Positions 17,631 to 26,804 are shown, numbered from the stretch's first letter. The stretch: DNA of 58,292 nt from Bacillus norwichensis (GCF_014836955.1 NZ_JACSPV010000027.1:1-58292); one strand, 5' to 3'. Notes: generated by a model not told the origin, from the letters alone. Numbers and translations are program-made.

Positions 17631-19103
17631 TTAATTGGAAAACCATCCAGTTGGCTCTACTTCGAGATTAATATTAATCTGTTTTACTTCTGTGAATTCC
17701 TCATACCCGTAAGTACCGAGCCCTCGGCCGATACCGCTCTGCTTATATCCACCCCAAGGTGCTTCGTTATAAGTCGGATGATAACAATTGATCCATGTAA
17801 TTCCGGCTCTGATTTTCTTAATCACACGCATGGCCTTTGCTCCGTCATTTGTAAAAACACCTGCGGCCAGTCCATAGTCCGTATCATTAGCAAGGCGAAC
17901 AGCGTCCGCTTCACCCTTGAACCTCTGTATTACAAGGACAGGACCGAAGATTTCTTCCCGGACAATTTTCATATCTGGTCTGGTATTGCCAAAAATAGTC
18001 GGCTCAACAAAGCACCCTTTTTCCAATCCGTTTTCCTTGAGCTGGCGGCCGCCGCATAACAGCTTAGCGCCTTCTTCCTTGCCAATTGCGATATAACTAA
18101 GCACTTTTTCCATATGCTCTCGGCTGACGAGCGGCCCCATTTCCGTCTCCGGATCATTGCCTGGGCCAACCTTGATCTTCTTCGCTCGCTCCACCAGCTC
18201 CTCAACAAATCGGTCATAAATACTATCTTCGACCAATAGTCTTGATCCGGCTGAACAAACCTGACCTGCACCAGCATAGATTCCGAACAAGGCATAGTCA
18301 GTAGCAGCTTCAAAATCAGCATCAGCAAAAATAATATTCGGTGATTTGCCACCAAGCTCCAAGGAAATCTTCTTGATATTTCCTGCAGCCGCTTTCATGA
18401 TGCTCCTGCCAGTAGCTGTCCCTCCGGTGAAGGAAACCTTGTCTACGTCATGACTTTCAGCAATTTGGTTTCCTACTGTTTTCCCAGGTCCCATCACCAT
18501 GTTTGCTACCCCTGCAGGGACTCCTACCTGTTCAATAATTTTAAACAACCATTTTGCGGTTACAGGAGTAACCTCTGACGGCTTAAAAACAATGGTATTG
18601 CCTGCCGCCAAAGCAGGAGCTATTTTCCATACAGCCATTAAAAGAGGGTAATTCCAAGGAACGATGAGCCCACAAACCCCGACTGGTTCTCGCACAACCA
18701 AGGCCTGCATGGGATCAGACACTTGATACGTGACACCATCCGGCTTGCTGACCATTCCCGCATAATAGCGGAAACAATCGACCGCGTCGGCAACATCAAA
18801 TTGGGTTTCACGAAGTGGTTTTCCATTATCCAATGTTTCCAAACGGCTAATCTCTTCAGCACTTTCTTCAAGCTTATCAGCAATTTTATAAAGATAGGCA
18901 GCTCTCTCTGTTGCAGCCAGCTTAGACCAAATTCCGCTGTCAAAAGCTTGTCTAGCTGCTTCTATAGCCGCTTGAGCGTCTTCAACATTTCCATCTGCAG
19001 CATGTGCGATCACTTCACCAGTAGCTGGATTAAAAATCTCCCTACTTTCCTTATTTTCAGCGTCAATCCATTTTCCATTAATATAATTTTGTAGGTAAAT
19101 CAC
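17631..19103 (-). CDS. NAD(P)-dependent aldehyde dehydrogenase, betaine-aldehyde type
   Basis: 490 residues, ALDH superfamily. Catalytic cysteine in GQVCSAGSR (about C283), general-base glutamate in SLELGGKSP (about E249), and the C-terminal NEAPWGGYKQSGIGRGLG stretch typical of betaine/aminoaldehyde dehydrogenases. With the aminotransferase it forms a plausible amine-to-acid route. The GTG at 19103 with GGAGG 7 bases upstream is the start; reading further upstream would run into the sigma-54 promoter at 19143-19160, which excludes a start at 19166. Confidence 0.92.
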   Translation of the reverse strand: MIYLQNYINGKWIDAENKESREIFNPATGEVIAHAADGNVEDAQAAIEAARQAFDSGIWSKLAATERAAYLYKIADKLEESAEEISRLETLDNGKPLRETQFDVADAVDCFRYYAGMVSKPDGVTYQVSDPMQALVVREPVGVCGLIVPWNYPLLMAVWKIAPALAAGNTIVFKPSEVTPVTAKWLFKIIEQVGVPAGVANMVMGPGKTVGNQIAESHDVDKVSFTGGTATGRSIMKAAAGNIKKISLELGGKSPNIIFADADFEAATDYALFGIYAGAGQVCSAGSRLLVEDSIYDRFVEELVERAKKIKVGPGNDPETEMGPLVSREHMEKVLSYIAIGKEEGAKLLCGGRQLKENGLEKGCFVEPTIFGNTRPDMKIVREEIFGPVLVIQRFKGEADAVRLANDTDYGLAAGVFTNDGAKAMRVIKKIRAGITWINCYHPTYNEAPWGGYKQSGIGRGLGTYGYEEFTEVKQININLEVEPTGWFSN

Positions 19104-19142
19104 ACATATTCCTCCCTTTTTTTGTTTCTCATAAGAAATATG

Positions 19143-19160
19143 ATGCAATTTATATGCCAA
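19143..19160 (-). promoter_or_regulatory. Sigma-54 promoter of the aldehyde dehydrogenase gene
   Basis: Minus strand TTGGCATATAAATTGCAT, GG-N10-GC, 40 bases before the start codon. I find no TTTGTCA-type palindrome in the 350 bases upstream of it. Confidence 0.9.
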
Positions 19161-19229
19161 GAACAATGTAAATATCTATTTTGGCCCCGACAAGTAAAAA
19201 AGATAATTTCTGTTGATGAGGTAATGAAC

Positions 19230-19398
19230 AAAAGCGCAAGCGCCTGTTCATCGACGTACAGGCTAAGCCGAAAATGGGGAAGACAGCGTTTAGGGGTGAC
19301 AAGCCCTGGATGCCGAATGTCGCCACGTCCCGTAAGGTTAACTTATCGCAGGAGGTGGTAGCAAAATCTGCTGGTCGATAGGCGCTAGAGCTGGACGC
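19230..19398. repeat. Intergenic repeat of the AAGCGCAAGCGCC type
   Basis: About 170 bp between the ALDH promoter and the VOC gene. The ends pair with each other: AGCGCCTGTTCATCGAC on the left and GTCGATAGGCGCT on the right. The start AAAAGCGCAAGCGCC and the end GGCGCTAGAGCTGGAC resemble a scattered intergenic repeat I know from other Bacillaceae genomes. This is the only copy in the window, so the label rests on memory of that family and on the self-complementary ends. Confidence 0.5.
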
Positions 19399-19454
19399 AA
19401 CTCAATCTGATAAATCAGGAATAGAATCTTATAATTTCCAATAACCTCCTAAAG

Positions 19455-19504
19455 AATTAAAAAGCACTTCTCTGAAGTCTAATTGTTACTTTCAGGAAAT
19501 GCTT
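19455..19504 (-). terminator. Terminator after the VOC gene
   Basis: Minus-strand AAGCATTTCCTGAA and TTCAGAGAAGTGCTT arms with T run TTTTTAATT, 15 bases past the stop codon. Confidence 0.75.
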
Positions 19505-19519
19505 AGGAATAGCGCTATA

Positions 19520-19903
19520 TTATTTACTTTTTTCCATGACTGCAAAGTAATTTCCTTCGTTATCAGCAAAATTAAACACTTTTCCAGAAGGCATTACGGC
19601 CATTTCGCCAACTGTAATGTTCTTATCCGCAAAATCCTTGTACAGTTGTTCAAGGTTTTCAGATAAAAACATTAACGAAGGGGTTCCGAGATTTAACTCC
19701 GGCTGCATTTTTCCAATAAATTCCTTATTATGCAGAACAAGACTTGTCTCTGCATCTTTTGTAGGAGCTATTTCAATCCACCTCATCCCTTGGCCATTGT
19801 CTTCTTCAGAAACTGCAATGAAACCAACTTCTTCCGTCCAAAACTGCAATGCCGCGTCTTGATCATTCACATACAGCATAATTTGGCCAACTCTGTTAAT
19901 CAA
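19520..19903 (-). CDS. VOC (glyoxalase/bleomycin-resistance fold) family protein
   Basis: 127 residues, two beta-alpha-beta-beta-beta modules of the vicinal oxygen chelate fold. MLYVNDQDAALQFWTEEVGF at the start and FNFADNEGNYFAVME at the end are family-typical. The function cannot be deduced; members include dioxygenases, isomerases and binding proteins. TTG start with GGAAGGG upstream. It ends 25 bases after the kinase gene, so the two may be co-transcribed from the kinase side. Confidence 0.85.
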   Translation of the reverse strand: MINRVGQIMLYVNDQDAALQFWTEEVGFIAVSEEDNGQGMRWIEIAPTKDAETSLVLHNKEFIGKMQPELNLGTPSLMFLSENLEQLYKDFADKNITVGEMAVMPSGKVFNFADNEGNYFAVMEKSK

Positions 19904-19927
19904 TTTTTTTCCCTTCCTTTCAAATTC

Positions 19928-22030
19928 CTAATTTTCCTCCGAAACATGAACGCTTTCATTAAGGGCTTGTTCGAAATTAAATTTAACAAAAAACGTCGTG
20001 CCACTCTCACCTGTCTCAATCTCAATCTTTGCACTATGACGGGCAGCTATGGCGTAGCACACACCTAGTCCCAAGCCAGTCCCATTATCTTTAGTCGTGA
20101 AGAATGGGGTTCCTAGTTTTTCCATGACCTCAGAACTAATGCCCTTTCCTTGATCGCGAACAGCAAGAACAACAGAATTGTCTTCTTTGAAAGTTCTGAT
20201 CAAGAGAGTTTCCCCCTCTTCCATCGCTTCGAGTCCATTTCTGTATATATTCATAACTAATTGTCGTATCTCGTTATGATTTAAAAGCAATTGCGGAACA
20301 TCTTCCGTTTGCACTTCAATCATTTTATTTTGAGTAACCGCATCAACCTCCATTAGAGGAGTCATGTCAATAATGATGGCATTTAAATCACGGAGTTCCA
20401 TATCGGAAGTCTTGGTATTTCCCATCGACAGAAATTCCGTAATGATTGAGTTCGCACGGTCAAGCTCTTCGATCATAATGTCAAAGTAATGTTCCTGCTT
20501 TCCAAGATCATTATCCAACTTTAACAATTGCAGGAAACCTCGCACAGTTGCCATCGGATTTCTGATTTCATGACTGATTCCTGCGGCCATTTGTCCGATT
20601 AGATCCAAGCTCGATAAGCGTTTGAATTCGCTCTCAAATTTCTTTTTTTCTGTAATATTTTTAAAGAGGCAACAGATTCCATCTTCATAAGGGTAGGCAA
20701 CGATTTCGTGCCAGCGGTCTTCAAAAACAGAGCAGAGCTCAAATTGTACAGCAAGCCGCTCGGACATCGCCCGGTGGAGCTCCCTATACATTACAGTTCC
20801 GACTATTTCCGGAAAGACCTCCCATATGTTTTTTCCAAGCACATCCTTTGCCGTTTTATTTCGTGGTAAAAATTGATGCTGGTTGATGTAAGTAATTTTC
20901 CAATCCTGTCCCAGTGCAAAAAAACCGCCCGTAATTCCTTCGATTACGCTGACTACTTTCTCATTGGCCTTAGCCAGTTCTTTCGTTCTTTCCTCAACTA
21001 TTTCTTCAAGCCGTCCTAGATGTCGCAGATTCGAGAAGACCGGGGCGGTTGCATCAACAATAGATTGAGCTAACTGGATAAATCGGTCAATGTTTTCAGG
21101 CTTGTGCTCTCGATTAGCTACAACAATAGCTCCCAACACTTCCCCCAGTGAAACAAAGGGAATCACCAGCAATGATTTGATACAAAAGCCTTGACAGCTT
21201 TCAGGCTGAATTCTTTCGTCTTTGATAATATCTAGAATATAGATCGTTTTATTCGTACGAATCACATCTTGAATAATTCCTTCGAATCTTTGTTTCATAC
21301 AATTGCAATTAATTTCGGTCTCCTTGTTGCTCGGTATCACAGGATTGATTTTTCTGTCCTGTGAATCAAAAAGGCATGCATTAATAATCGTATGGCTGCC
21401 TAGAATTTTTTCCAAATATGAATAGCAGATATCTAGACATTCCCCCATAGAAGAACATTTTGTTAAGTCCCTTAGCATGCCCAACATCAACTGATTTTCG
21501 GCAAGCAGGTCCTCCTTCTGCTTGAGATGTTTTGCATTTTGAATGGCGATGGCAGCAATGTTAACATAGGCTTCGACACTTTTAATAGCCAAACCAGTTA
21601 AGTTCATCGGAGCTCCATAATCAAATAAAAATATGAAGCCAAATAGCTCCTGTTCAAAGGATATGGGCAGCGCGAGCAAAGATTTGATTTTAAAATCGTT
21701 GACCGCTTTTGGATTAGGCCTATCGTCCTTTGATGTATCAGGAATATAAATCGCTTTTTTCGATTCAATCAACTCTTTAACCAGCAAATCCTTTTTGGGA
21801 TCAATAATCAGGGTATCGATCGTTACGCCATTGATTGTTTCAGGCTTTCCTGCAAACCCCTTAAAGGTTCCATCTTCGTGAGGCAAAAATATCCCGACTG
21901 CGTTGCATTGAACAATTTCTTCTGATATAGCCTTAATGACATACTCTAGCACTTCTTGCAGATTTGATGTGGTATTGATGATTTTTGTTATATGTGCAAG
22001 GCGAGAATAACTCGTCTGTTCCCTTACCAT
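19928..22030 (-). CDS. Soluble GAF-GAF-PAS sensor histidine kinase, orphan
   Basis: 700 residues without membrane segments. Two GAF domains (about 25-165 and 185-335), a coiled linker, a PAS domain (about 360-470), HisKA with GISHEIRNPMATVRGF carrying the phosphorylated histidine, and a HATPase with NxxxN (NIYRNGLEAM), DQGKG and GTGLGLG boxes. There is no response regulator beside it. Orphan soluble kinases of this plan feed the sporulation phosphorelay in Bacillus, but this is only a possibility. The first GAF domains contain several Cys, so redox sensing is conceivable. Start 22030 has GGAG 10 bases upstream. Confidence 0.92.
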   Translation of the reverse strand: MVREQTSYSRLAHITKIINTTSNLQEVLEYVIKAISEEIVQCNAVGIFLPHEDGTFKGFAGKPETINGVTIDTLIIDPKKDLLVKELIESKKAIYIPDTSKDDRPNPKAVNDFKIKSLLALPISFEQELFGFIFLFDYGAPMNLTGLAIKSVEAYVNIAAIAIQNAKHLKQKEDLLAENQLMLGMLRDLTKCSSMGECLDICYSYLEKILGSHTIINACLFDSQDRKINPVIPSNKETEINCNCMKQRFEGIIQDVIRTNKTIYILDIIKDERIQPESCQGFCIKSLLVIPFVSLGEVLGAIVVANREHKPENIDRFIQLAQSIVDATAPVFSNLRHLGRLEEIVEERTKELAKANEKVVSVIEGITGGFFALGQDWKITYINQHQFLPRNKTAKDVLGKNIWEVFPEIVGTVMYRELHRAMSERLAVQFELCSVFEDRWHEIVAYPYEDGICCLFKNITEKKKFESEFKRLSSLDLIGQMAAGISHEIRNPMATVRGFLQLLKLDNDLGKQEHYFDIMIEELDRANSIITEFLSMGNTKTSDMELRDLNAIIIDMTPLMEVDAVTQNKMIEVQTEDVPQLLLNHNEIRQLVMNIYRNGLEAMEEGETLLIRTFKEDNSVVLAVRDQGKGISSEVMEKLGTPFFTTKDNGTGLGLGVCYAIAARHSAKIEIETGESGTTFFVKFNFEQALNESVHVSEEN

Positions 22031-22219
22031 TTGTCCAGTCTCCAATCATAAAGTTAAAAACAATTCTATCAATCATATAAAAGTCTGGTAGCGTTACCCA
22101 TATTTTACATGGATTTCATGATGTTGATAAGCACATTTGGAAAAAATAAAACATCAATCATGATAGCACCCCTCTATACAACAATTGATTATTCACATAT
22201 ATTAAAAACAGGTGATGAT

Positions 22220-22981
22220 ATGAAAACCAAACTATACATGGATACTGAGAAGTTTTTAATGGGAATGACCATGAGGGACCCTAGAGAATTTGAAGAAAAT
22301 AACATGGCTTTACACGTATGTAATAGCGCTGCTCATGTACTGGAAAACCGAAAAAAGCTGGCTAAATTCCTAGATTGCGAATTGGATGATTTCGTTTGTG
22401 CCAATCAAACTCATTCCTCAAATTTTTACAAGGTGACGCTTGCTGAAAAAGGACACGGGGCTAGACAGTTGGACACAGCCATCGCTCATACAGATGCCCT
22501 ATACACATATGAACCGAATTTGGTATTGTGCAGTTTTACAGCGGATTGCGTGCCAGTGATTTTTTATAATGAAGCGAAGGGACTCATTGGTGCCATCCAC
22601 TCAGGATGGCAAGGCACCGTCAAAGAGATCACTTCAAAATTATTTCAGCACTTAATAGAAGTTGAAAAATGTGAGCCGAAAGATTTTCATATCCAAATGG
22701 GGGCAGCATTAAGTCAGGAGAAATTTGAAGTCGATGAAGATGTGTATGTAAAATTCAAGAATCTAGGCTATGCTGATGACTTTATTCACTATAACGAGCA
22801 AACTCGGAAATACCATATTGATAATCAATTAACGGTGAAAAAGCAATGTGAACTAGCGGGAATACCAGAAAAACAGATTGCCGTGGACCGTACCTGCACC
22901 TATTTGAGTCCGGAAGGCTTTTCCTATCGCCAGGACAAAAATGCTGGAAGGCATATGAGCTTCATTATGAGAAAAAAATAA
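22220..22981 (+). CDS. YfiH/DUF152 (laccase-domain) family protein
   Basis: 253 residues from the ATG at 22220 (GGTGAT upstream). The three metal ligands of the family are in NQTHSSNF (His), FTADCVPV (Cys) and HSGWQG (His). Family members act as purine nucleoside phosphorylase/adenosine deaminase enzymes or as the peptidoglycan editing factor PgeF; B. subtilis has YlmD in the division cluster. This is a separate copy, away from division genes. Longer upstream reading in frame has no conserved content. Confidence 0.85.
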   Translation: MKTKLYMDTEKFLMGMTMRDPREFEENNMALHVCNSAAHVLENRKKLAKFLDCELDDFVCANQTHSSNFYKVTLAEKGHGARQLDTAIAHTDALYTYEPNLVLCSFTADCVPVIFYNEAKGLIGAIHSGWQGTVKEITSKLFQHLIEVEKCEPKDFHIQMGAALSQEKFEVDEDVYVKFKNLGYADDFIHYNEQTRKYHIDNQLTVKKQCELAGIPEKQIAVDRTCTYLSPEGFSYRQDKNAGRHMSFIMRKK

Positions 22982-23040
22982 GGGGTCTGACCCCCAGTGT
23001 ATTAACGCGTCACTGAAAGAAAGGGGTCTGACCCCCTTTA
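22982..23040. repeat. Two REP-like palindromes GGGGTCTGACCCC
   Basis: Two copies of AGGGGTCTGACCCCC in direct orientation, about 42 bases apart, separated by AGTGTATTAACGCGTCACTG. The second copy runs into the last codon of selO on the other strand (stop codon at 23038-23040). The motif is of the kind mobilised by Y1 (REP-associated) transposases; no such transposase is in the window. They may also act as a bidirectional terminator between the two convergent genes. Confidence 0.7.
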
Positions 23041-24498
23041 TGTTCCACAGAAGGTTTGGTAGGGGATGTTTGTTTCCAGCACTTTTGTATATTCGGCCTT
23101 TTCCACTGAATATTCATAAGGGCTGGACAGCACATCCAACAGACGAGCTGTTACACTTAGATCTCCTTGTTCGACCGCCGCTTCCAGCGCCTCTTCCACC
23201 CGATGGTTTCGAGGGATGAACGCGGGATTGCTTTTTCTCATCAATTCATATGAAGCAACTTTCGATTCCTCTTGCTGTGCCAACCTTTCTTTCCAACGCT
23301 GCTCCCATTGAATGAAATCCGCAGATTTAAAAAGATCAGTTGTTGCATCCAATTGATCACGGGTTAAAGTCCTAAAAGTATTCGTATAGTCAGCACGATG
23401 CTTTTTCATCAGGCTGAGTAGACCATGGATCAGTTCCTCGTCTTTTTCCTTTTTCTTGAATAACCCCAGCTTCATTCTCATTCCTGCAAGCCAGTGGGAT
23501 TGAAATATCTCATTAAAACCAGAAACCTTTTCCTGTGCTAATTTGACTGCTTCTTCCTTGTCATCATGCAGTAGCGGCAGTAAAGTTTCAGCAAACCGCG
23601 CTAGATTCCAGCCGCCAATCAAAGGCTGATTTTCGTAAGCATAACGGCCTTGATGATCAATCGAGCTAAATACTGTTTCCGGATCGTAAGTATCCATGAA
23701 AGCGCAAGGACCATAATCAATTGTTTCTCCACTGATAGCCATATTATCGGTATTCATGACTCCGTGAATAAAACCGACAAGCTGCCATTTCGCGATAAGC
23801 GCGGCCTGACGTTTAATCACTTCTTGAAGAAAAGAAAGGTATTTGTTTTCGTCATCATTAATCTCTGGATAATGGCGTTGGATGGCATAGTCAGCCAATA
23901 TTTGAAGCTTTTCAACGCCGCCCCATCTAACAGCATATTCAAAAGTCCCGACGCGCAGATGGCTGGCAGCCACGCGTGTCAAAATAGCCCCTTCAAGCTT
24001 TGTTTCCCGCAATACCGGCTCCCCTGTTGTCACAACTGCCAAACTTCGGGTTGTGGGAATCCCCAATGCGTACATAGCCTCACTGATGATATATTCGCGA
24101 AGCATCGGCCCGAGTGCTGCTCTTCCGTCGCCGCCGCGGGAATATGGCGTCCGCCCAGCACCCTTTAACTGAATATCGAACCTTTCCCCTTCACGTGTGA
24201 TCTGTTCTCCTAGCAGCACCGCGCGGCCATCACCCAACATGGTAAAATGCCCAAATTGATGTCCCGCATAAGCTTGAGCCAGCGGCTCTGCCCCTTCCAA
24301 AATTTCATTCCCTGCAAACACTGCCGAGCGGTCTTCACCCTTTAGCCATTCCGGGTCCACCCCCAGCGATTCCGCCAATGGATTATTCAATATGATTAAT
24401 TCCGGTGATTTTACAGGAGTTGGATTAATGCTAGAAAAAAACATTTTCGGCAGGCGAGCATAACTATTGTCAAAGTTCCATCCCGTTTCTTTAGTCAT
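23038..24498 (-). CDS. selO: SelO/YdiU protein adenylyltransferase
   Basis: 486 residues, pseudokinase-fold SelO family that transfers AMP to Ser/Thr/Tyr of target proteins. Conserved stretches include [45 protein letters not shown] and [10 protein letters not shown]. The C-terminus ends in TFCGT, with cysteine at the third-last place, where animal SelO has selenocysteine. AAAGGAGA precedes the ATG. Monocistronic. The stop codon lies inside a REP-like palindrome. Confidence 0.95.
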   Translation of the reverse strand: MTKETGWNFDNSYARLPKMFFSSINPTPVKSPELIILNNPLAESLGVDPEWLKGEDRSAVFAGNEILEGAEPLAQAYAGHQFGHFTMLGDGRAVLLGEQITREGERFDIQLKGAGRTPYSRGGDGRAALGPMLREYIISEAMYALGIPTTRSLAVVTTGEPVLRETKLEGAILTRVAASHLRVGTFEYAVRWGGVEKLQILADYAIQRHYPEINDDENKYLSFLQEVIKRQAALIAKWQLVGFIHGVMNTDNMAISGETIDYGPCAFMDTYDPETVFSSIDHQGRYAYENQPLIGGWNLARFAETLLPLLHDDKEEAVKLAQEKVSGFNEIFQSHWLAGMRMKLGLFKKKEKDEELIHGLLSLMKKHRADYTNTFRTLTRDQLDATTDLFKSADFIQWEQRWKERLAQQEESKVASYELMRKSNPAFIPRNHRVEEALEAAVEQGDLSVTARLLDVLSSPYEYSVEKAEYTKVLETNIPYQTFCGT

Positions 24499-24644
24499 GG
24501 TATCTCCTTTCTTCCAATTGGTAAAAAGTTAAACTAATGGATTCTTTTAATGTCTGCGGGTGTCCATGTATTATACCCTTCCCAGATAAAGATGCACCCG
24601 TGAAACGATCGCCTGCCTCTTTCTGATTTTATAAAAACATCGTA

Positions 24645-25190
24645 TCAAGAGAGGATTTCGCTATCCAAGTAGACTCTGCTCGCCGTTGCCTTCTGCTGCC
24701 CTTTGTATTTTCCTATATACGGTTTTGCCTCTTGATCAACCTCTGCTATCACAAGCTGGCAGACCCTTCTCCCAACCGCTAATTTTATAGGAGCCTGATT
24801 TGCATTAAAAAGCTCAAGTGTTATATGACCTTTGAACCCAGGATCTACCCAACCTGCATTCTGAATGAATAAACCCAGCCGGCCAATAGAGCTTCTCCCT
24901 TCTACAAAGGCTGTCAATGATGGTGGTAACTCTATGTACTCTACTGTTGTCGCGAGTAAAAAGGACTGAGGCTGAATAATGATGGAGCCTTCCTTTTCAA
25001 CATGGATATCCCGATATCTTGCTTGTTTATCCAAAGTTAGAAAAGAATTTTGATTTTCATCGATGGCCAGAAAATGGCTTCCGATTCTCAAATCAATCGA
25101 CGCCGGCTGAACACTGATTTTATCAAACGGATCTATGATTAGATCCCCTTTCTTGATTTTGCTATTTATTGTTTTTCCTGAAAGGATCAT
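24645..25190 (-). CDS. dcd: dCTP deaminase
   Basis: 181 residues, trimeric dUTPase-like fold. The core GRSSIGRLGLFIQNAGWVDPGFKGHITLELFN contains the arginine/serine and the catalytic glutamate that mark dCTP deaminase. It converts dCTP to dUTP and ammonia for thymidylate synthesis. It follows the CobW-type gene by 40 bases without a terminator, so it is very likely in the Zur-box operon. The enzyme does not need zinc, unlike dCMP deaminase, which may explain the company. AGGAGA upstream of the ATG. Confidence 0.93.
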   Translation of the reverse strand: MILSGKTINSKIKKGDLIIDPFDKISVQPASIDLRIGSHFLAIDENQNSFLTLDKQARYRDIHVEKEGSIIIQPQSFLLATTVEYIELPPSLTAFVEGRSSIGRLGLFIQNAGWVDPGFKGHITLELFNANQAPIKLAVGRRVCQLVIAEVDQEAKPYIGKYKGQQKATASRVYLDSEILS

Positions 25191-25230
25191 TCCAATTGAT
25201 CTCCTCTCTCTTTTTCCTACGAAAGCATTT

Positions 25231-26220
25231 TTATGCTAAACAAGCTCTAAACTGCCTCTTCAATTCCTTCTTGTCTAAATTCTTTCCAATAAAAACAAGC
25301 TGACTGCGCTTAACTTCCTCTTCTCTCCACTTTCGGTCTGGCTTTCCGGCAAAGAGCATATGCAATCCCTGAAATACAACCCGTTCTTCCACACCGTCAA
25401 CATATAAAATACCTTTATACCTTAAAAGATCTTCCCCTTTTTCTTGTATTAGATAACTCATCCAACGATTTAGCTTACTTCGATCCAAAGGGCGTTCCTC
25501 CACAAACGAAACAGAAGAAATCTTGTCGTCATGATGATGATGATGGTGGTATTCTTCCAATAAGTGTGGATGAAGATCAAGCTTATGGTTCAACTCAAAC
25601 GATTTAATACCTAATACCTCATTTAAATCCAATTTACAGTTTTCTGCGTAGAGTATTTTGGCTGTTGGGTTGATCCCGGAAACTCGTTTCTCTAAAGGCA
25701 GTAACTCATCCCTTTTTAATAAGTCCAATTTGTTCATAACTACAACATCTGCGAAAGCGATTTGTTCCTGTGCTTCATCTTTATCATCCAAATGACGGGA
25801 TACATGTCTACAGTCCACTACTGTTACAATACTGTCGACTTCAAATTTCTCGGAAAGTTCACGATCCATAAAAAAAGTCTGTGCCACCGGGGCCGGATCT
25901 GCCAGTCCCGTTGTTTCAATAAGAACCCTGTCAAAACGAACTTTTCCCTGTTCTATGGAAAATACCAAGCTACGCAAAATTTTTATTAAATCCCCTCTTA
26001 CCTTGCAGCAAATACAGCCATTGTTCATCTCTATCATTTCCTCTTCTGAATTTACTACAAGCTGATTATCAATCCCGACCTCCCCAAATTCGTTCATAAT
26101 AATGGCCATTTTTTGTTGATGCCTCTCCGTTACAATTCTATTCAACAACGTAGTTTTCCCAGCCCCTAAGTAACCTGTTAAAATAGTGACAGGAATTTTA
26201 GATGATGCAAGTCCATGCAT
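25231..26220 (-). CDS. CobW/ZagA-type G3E GTPase, zinc metallochaperone
   Basis: 329 residues, COG0523 family. Walker A GYLGAGKTT, the metal-binding CxCC motif GCICCKVRGD, Walker B-type ETTGLADP, and NKLD for guanine. A histidine-rich loop (six His, near residue 226) separates the GTPase and the C-terminal CobW_C domain. A perfect Zur palindrome covers the region 25 bases before the ATG, so expression should rise under zinc starvation; ZagA (YciC) of B. subtilis is the closest known counterpart. It probably delivers zinc to target enzymes. dcd follows in the same operon. Confidence 0.92.
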   Translation of the reverse strand: MHGLASSKIPVTILTGYLGAGKTTLLNRIVTERHQQKMAIIMNEFGEVGIDNQLVVNSEEEMIEMNNGCICCKVRGDLIKILRSLVFSIEQGKVRFDRVLIETTGLADPAPVAQTFFMDRELSEKFEVDSIVTVVDCRHVSRHLDDKDEAQEQIAFADVVVMNKLDLLKRDELLPLEKRVSGINPTAKILYAENCKLDLNEVLGIKSFELNHKLDLHPHLLEEYHHHHHHDDKISSVSFVEERPLDRSKLNRWMSYLIQEKGEDLLRYKGILYVDGVEERVVFQGLHMLFAGKPDRKWREEEVKRSQLVFIGKNLDKKELKRQFRACLA

Positions 26221-26244
26221 ATAACCACTCCTTTTTATTATTGA

Positions 26245-26265
26245 AAATCGTAATCATTACGATTT
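26245..26265. promoter_or_regulatory. Zur box 1
   Basis: AAATCGTAAT-C-ATTACGATTT, a perfect 10-1-10 palindrome identical in its arms to the Bacillus Zur consensus. It lies 25 bases before the CobW start, where repressor would block transcription. Confidence 0.95.
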
Positions 26266-26328
26266 ATTTATTATTATGACCCTTATTTTCATTCTCAGAC
26301 ATAAAGGGTGATGCATCCTTTGTTGTAA

Positions 26329-26403
26329 TCAAATGCGCCTTGGCGTAATACATATGCATTCATCTCACCTTACTGAAGTGGGAGACATCTGCTGAATGAA
26401 GTT
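26329..26403 (+). repeat. Family A hairpin repeat, short copy A2
   Basis: 75 bp: left end TCAAATGCGCCTTGGCGTA, then directly the right-end hairpin TCTCACC..GGGAGA and CTGCTGAATGAAGTT. The central hairpins of A1 and A4 are missing. Its right end coincides with the stop codon of the decayed frame at 26403-26537. Confidence 0.85.
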
Positions 26404-26537
26404 CATTTTTGAAATGCTTGCCACAGCATTAACGCGCCATTATACCTTGTAGGATTCAGTTCTTCCAACTCTATTAGGGAGCAGCTCTTTCCGCTCGCTG
26501 TAAACATGGAGGAAAAAGCCATACTAATAATGCACCC
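26403..26537 (-). pseudogene. Decayed reading frame downstream of Zur box 2
   Basis: An open stretch of 44 codons ending at TGA (26405-26403) with a protein-like sequence around IELEELNPTRYNGALMLWQ but no start codon or ribosome binding site. It lies on the strand that Zur box 2 would control. I do not recognise the family. The most likely reading is the tail of a deleted Zur-regulated gene. The 26538-26652 stretch holds nothing else that I can support. Confidence 0.35.
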
Positions 26538-26652
26538 CTCACCTATATAGGAAAGATCAAGCGTATAGCGTCATAACATCCCCGCATGTTGAATCTTATA
26601 GAGAATCTAATTCTCTGAGATTTCTTCAGTATGTTGCATGATTAAGCACTAT

Positions 26653-26679
26653 TTATTTATAAAAGCCGTTGAAGCTCAT
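26653..26679 (-). pseudogene. Eight-codon frame directly behind Zur box 2
   Basis: AAGGAG at good distance, ATG at 26679, then only eight sense codons before TAA. Together with the Zur box and a TATAAT just upstream (minus strand) it looks like the intact expression signal of a gene whose coding part has been lost by deletion or frameshift. A very short leader peptide is the alternative. Confidence 0.35.
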
Positions 26680-26698
26680 CTTCCACTCTCCTTAATGA

Positions 26699-26719
26699 AA
26701 ATCGTAATCATTACGATTT
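26699..26719. promoter_or_regulatory. Zur box 2
   Basis: Same perfect palindrome AAATCGTAAT-C-ATTACGATTT as box 1, 434 bases upstream of the first. A TATAAT precedes it on the minus strand. No intact gene follows on the minus strand before cobW, and sigV on the plus strand is 170 bases away. Confidence 0.9.
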
Positions 26720-26804
26720 GATTATACCATTTATTTCGATCTTGGAGTAGACCTTCCTAACGAACATATTAACCGACTTTTTAGGATAAAAAATCTTCTT
26801 CTAA

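Noticed and set aside
25520-25545. Run of six histidine codons in the CobW-type gene that looks like an engineered tag
   Set aside because: Histidine-rich loops between the two domains are natural in COG0523 proteins and bind metal.
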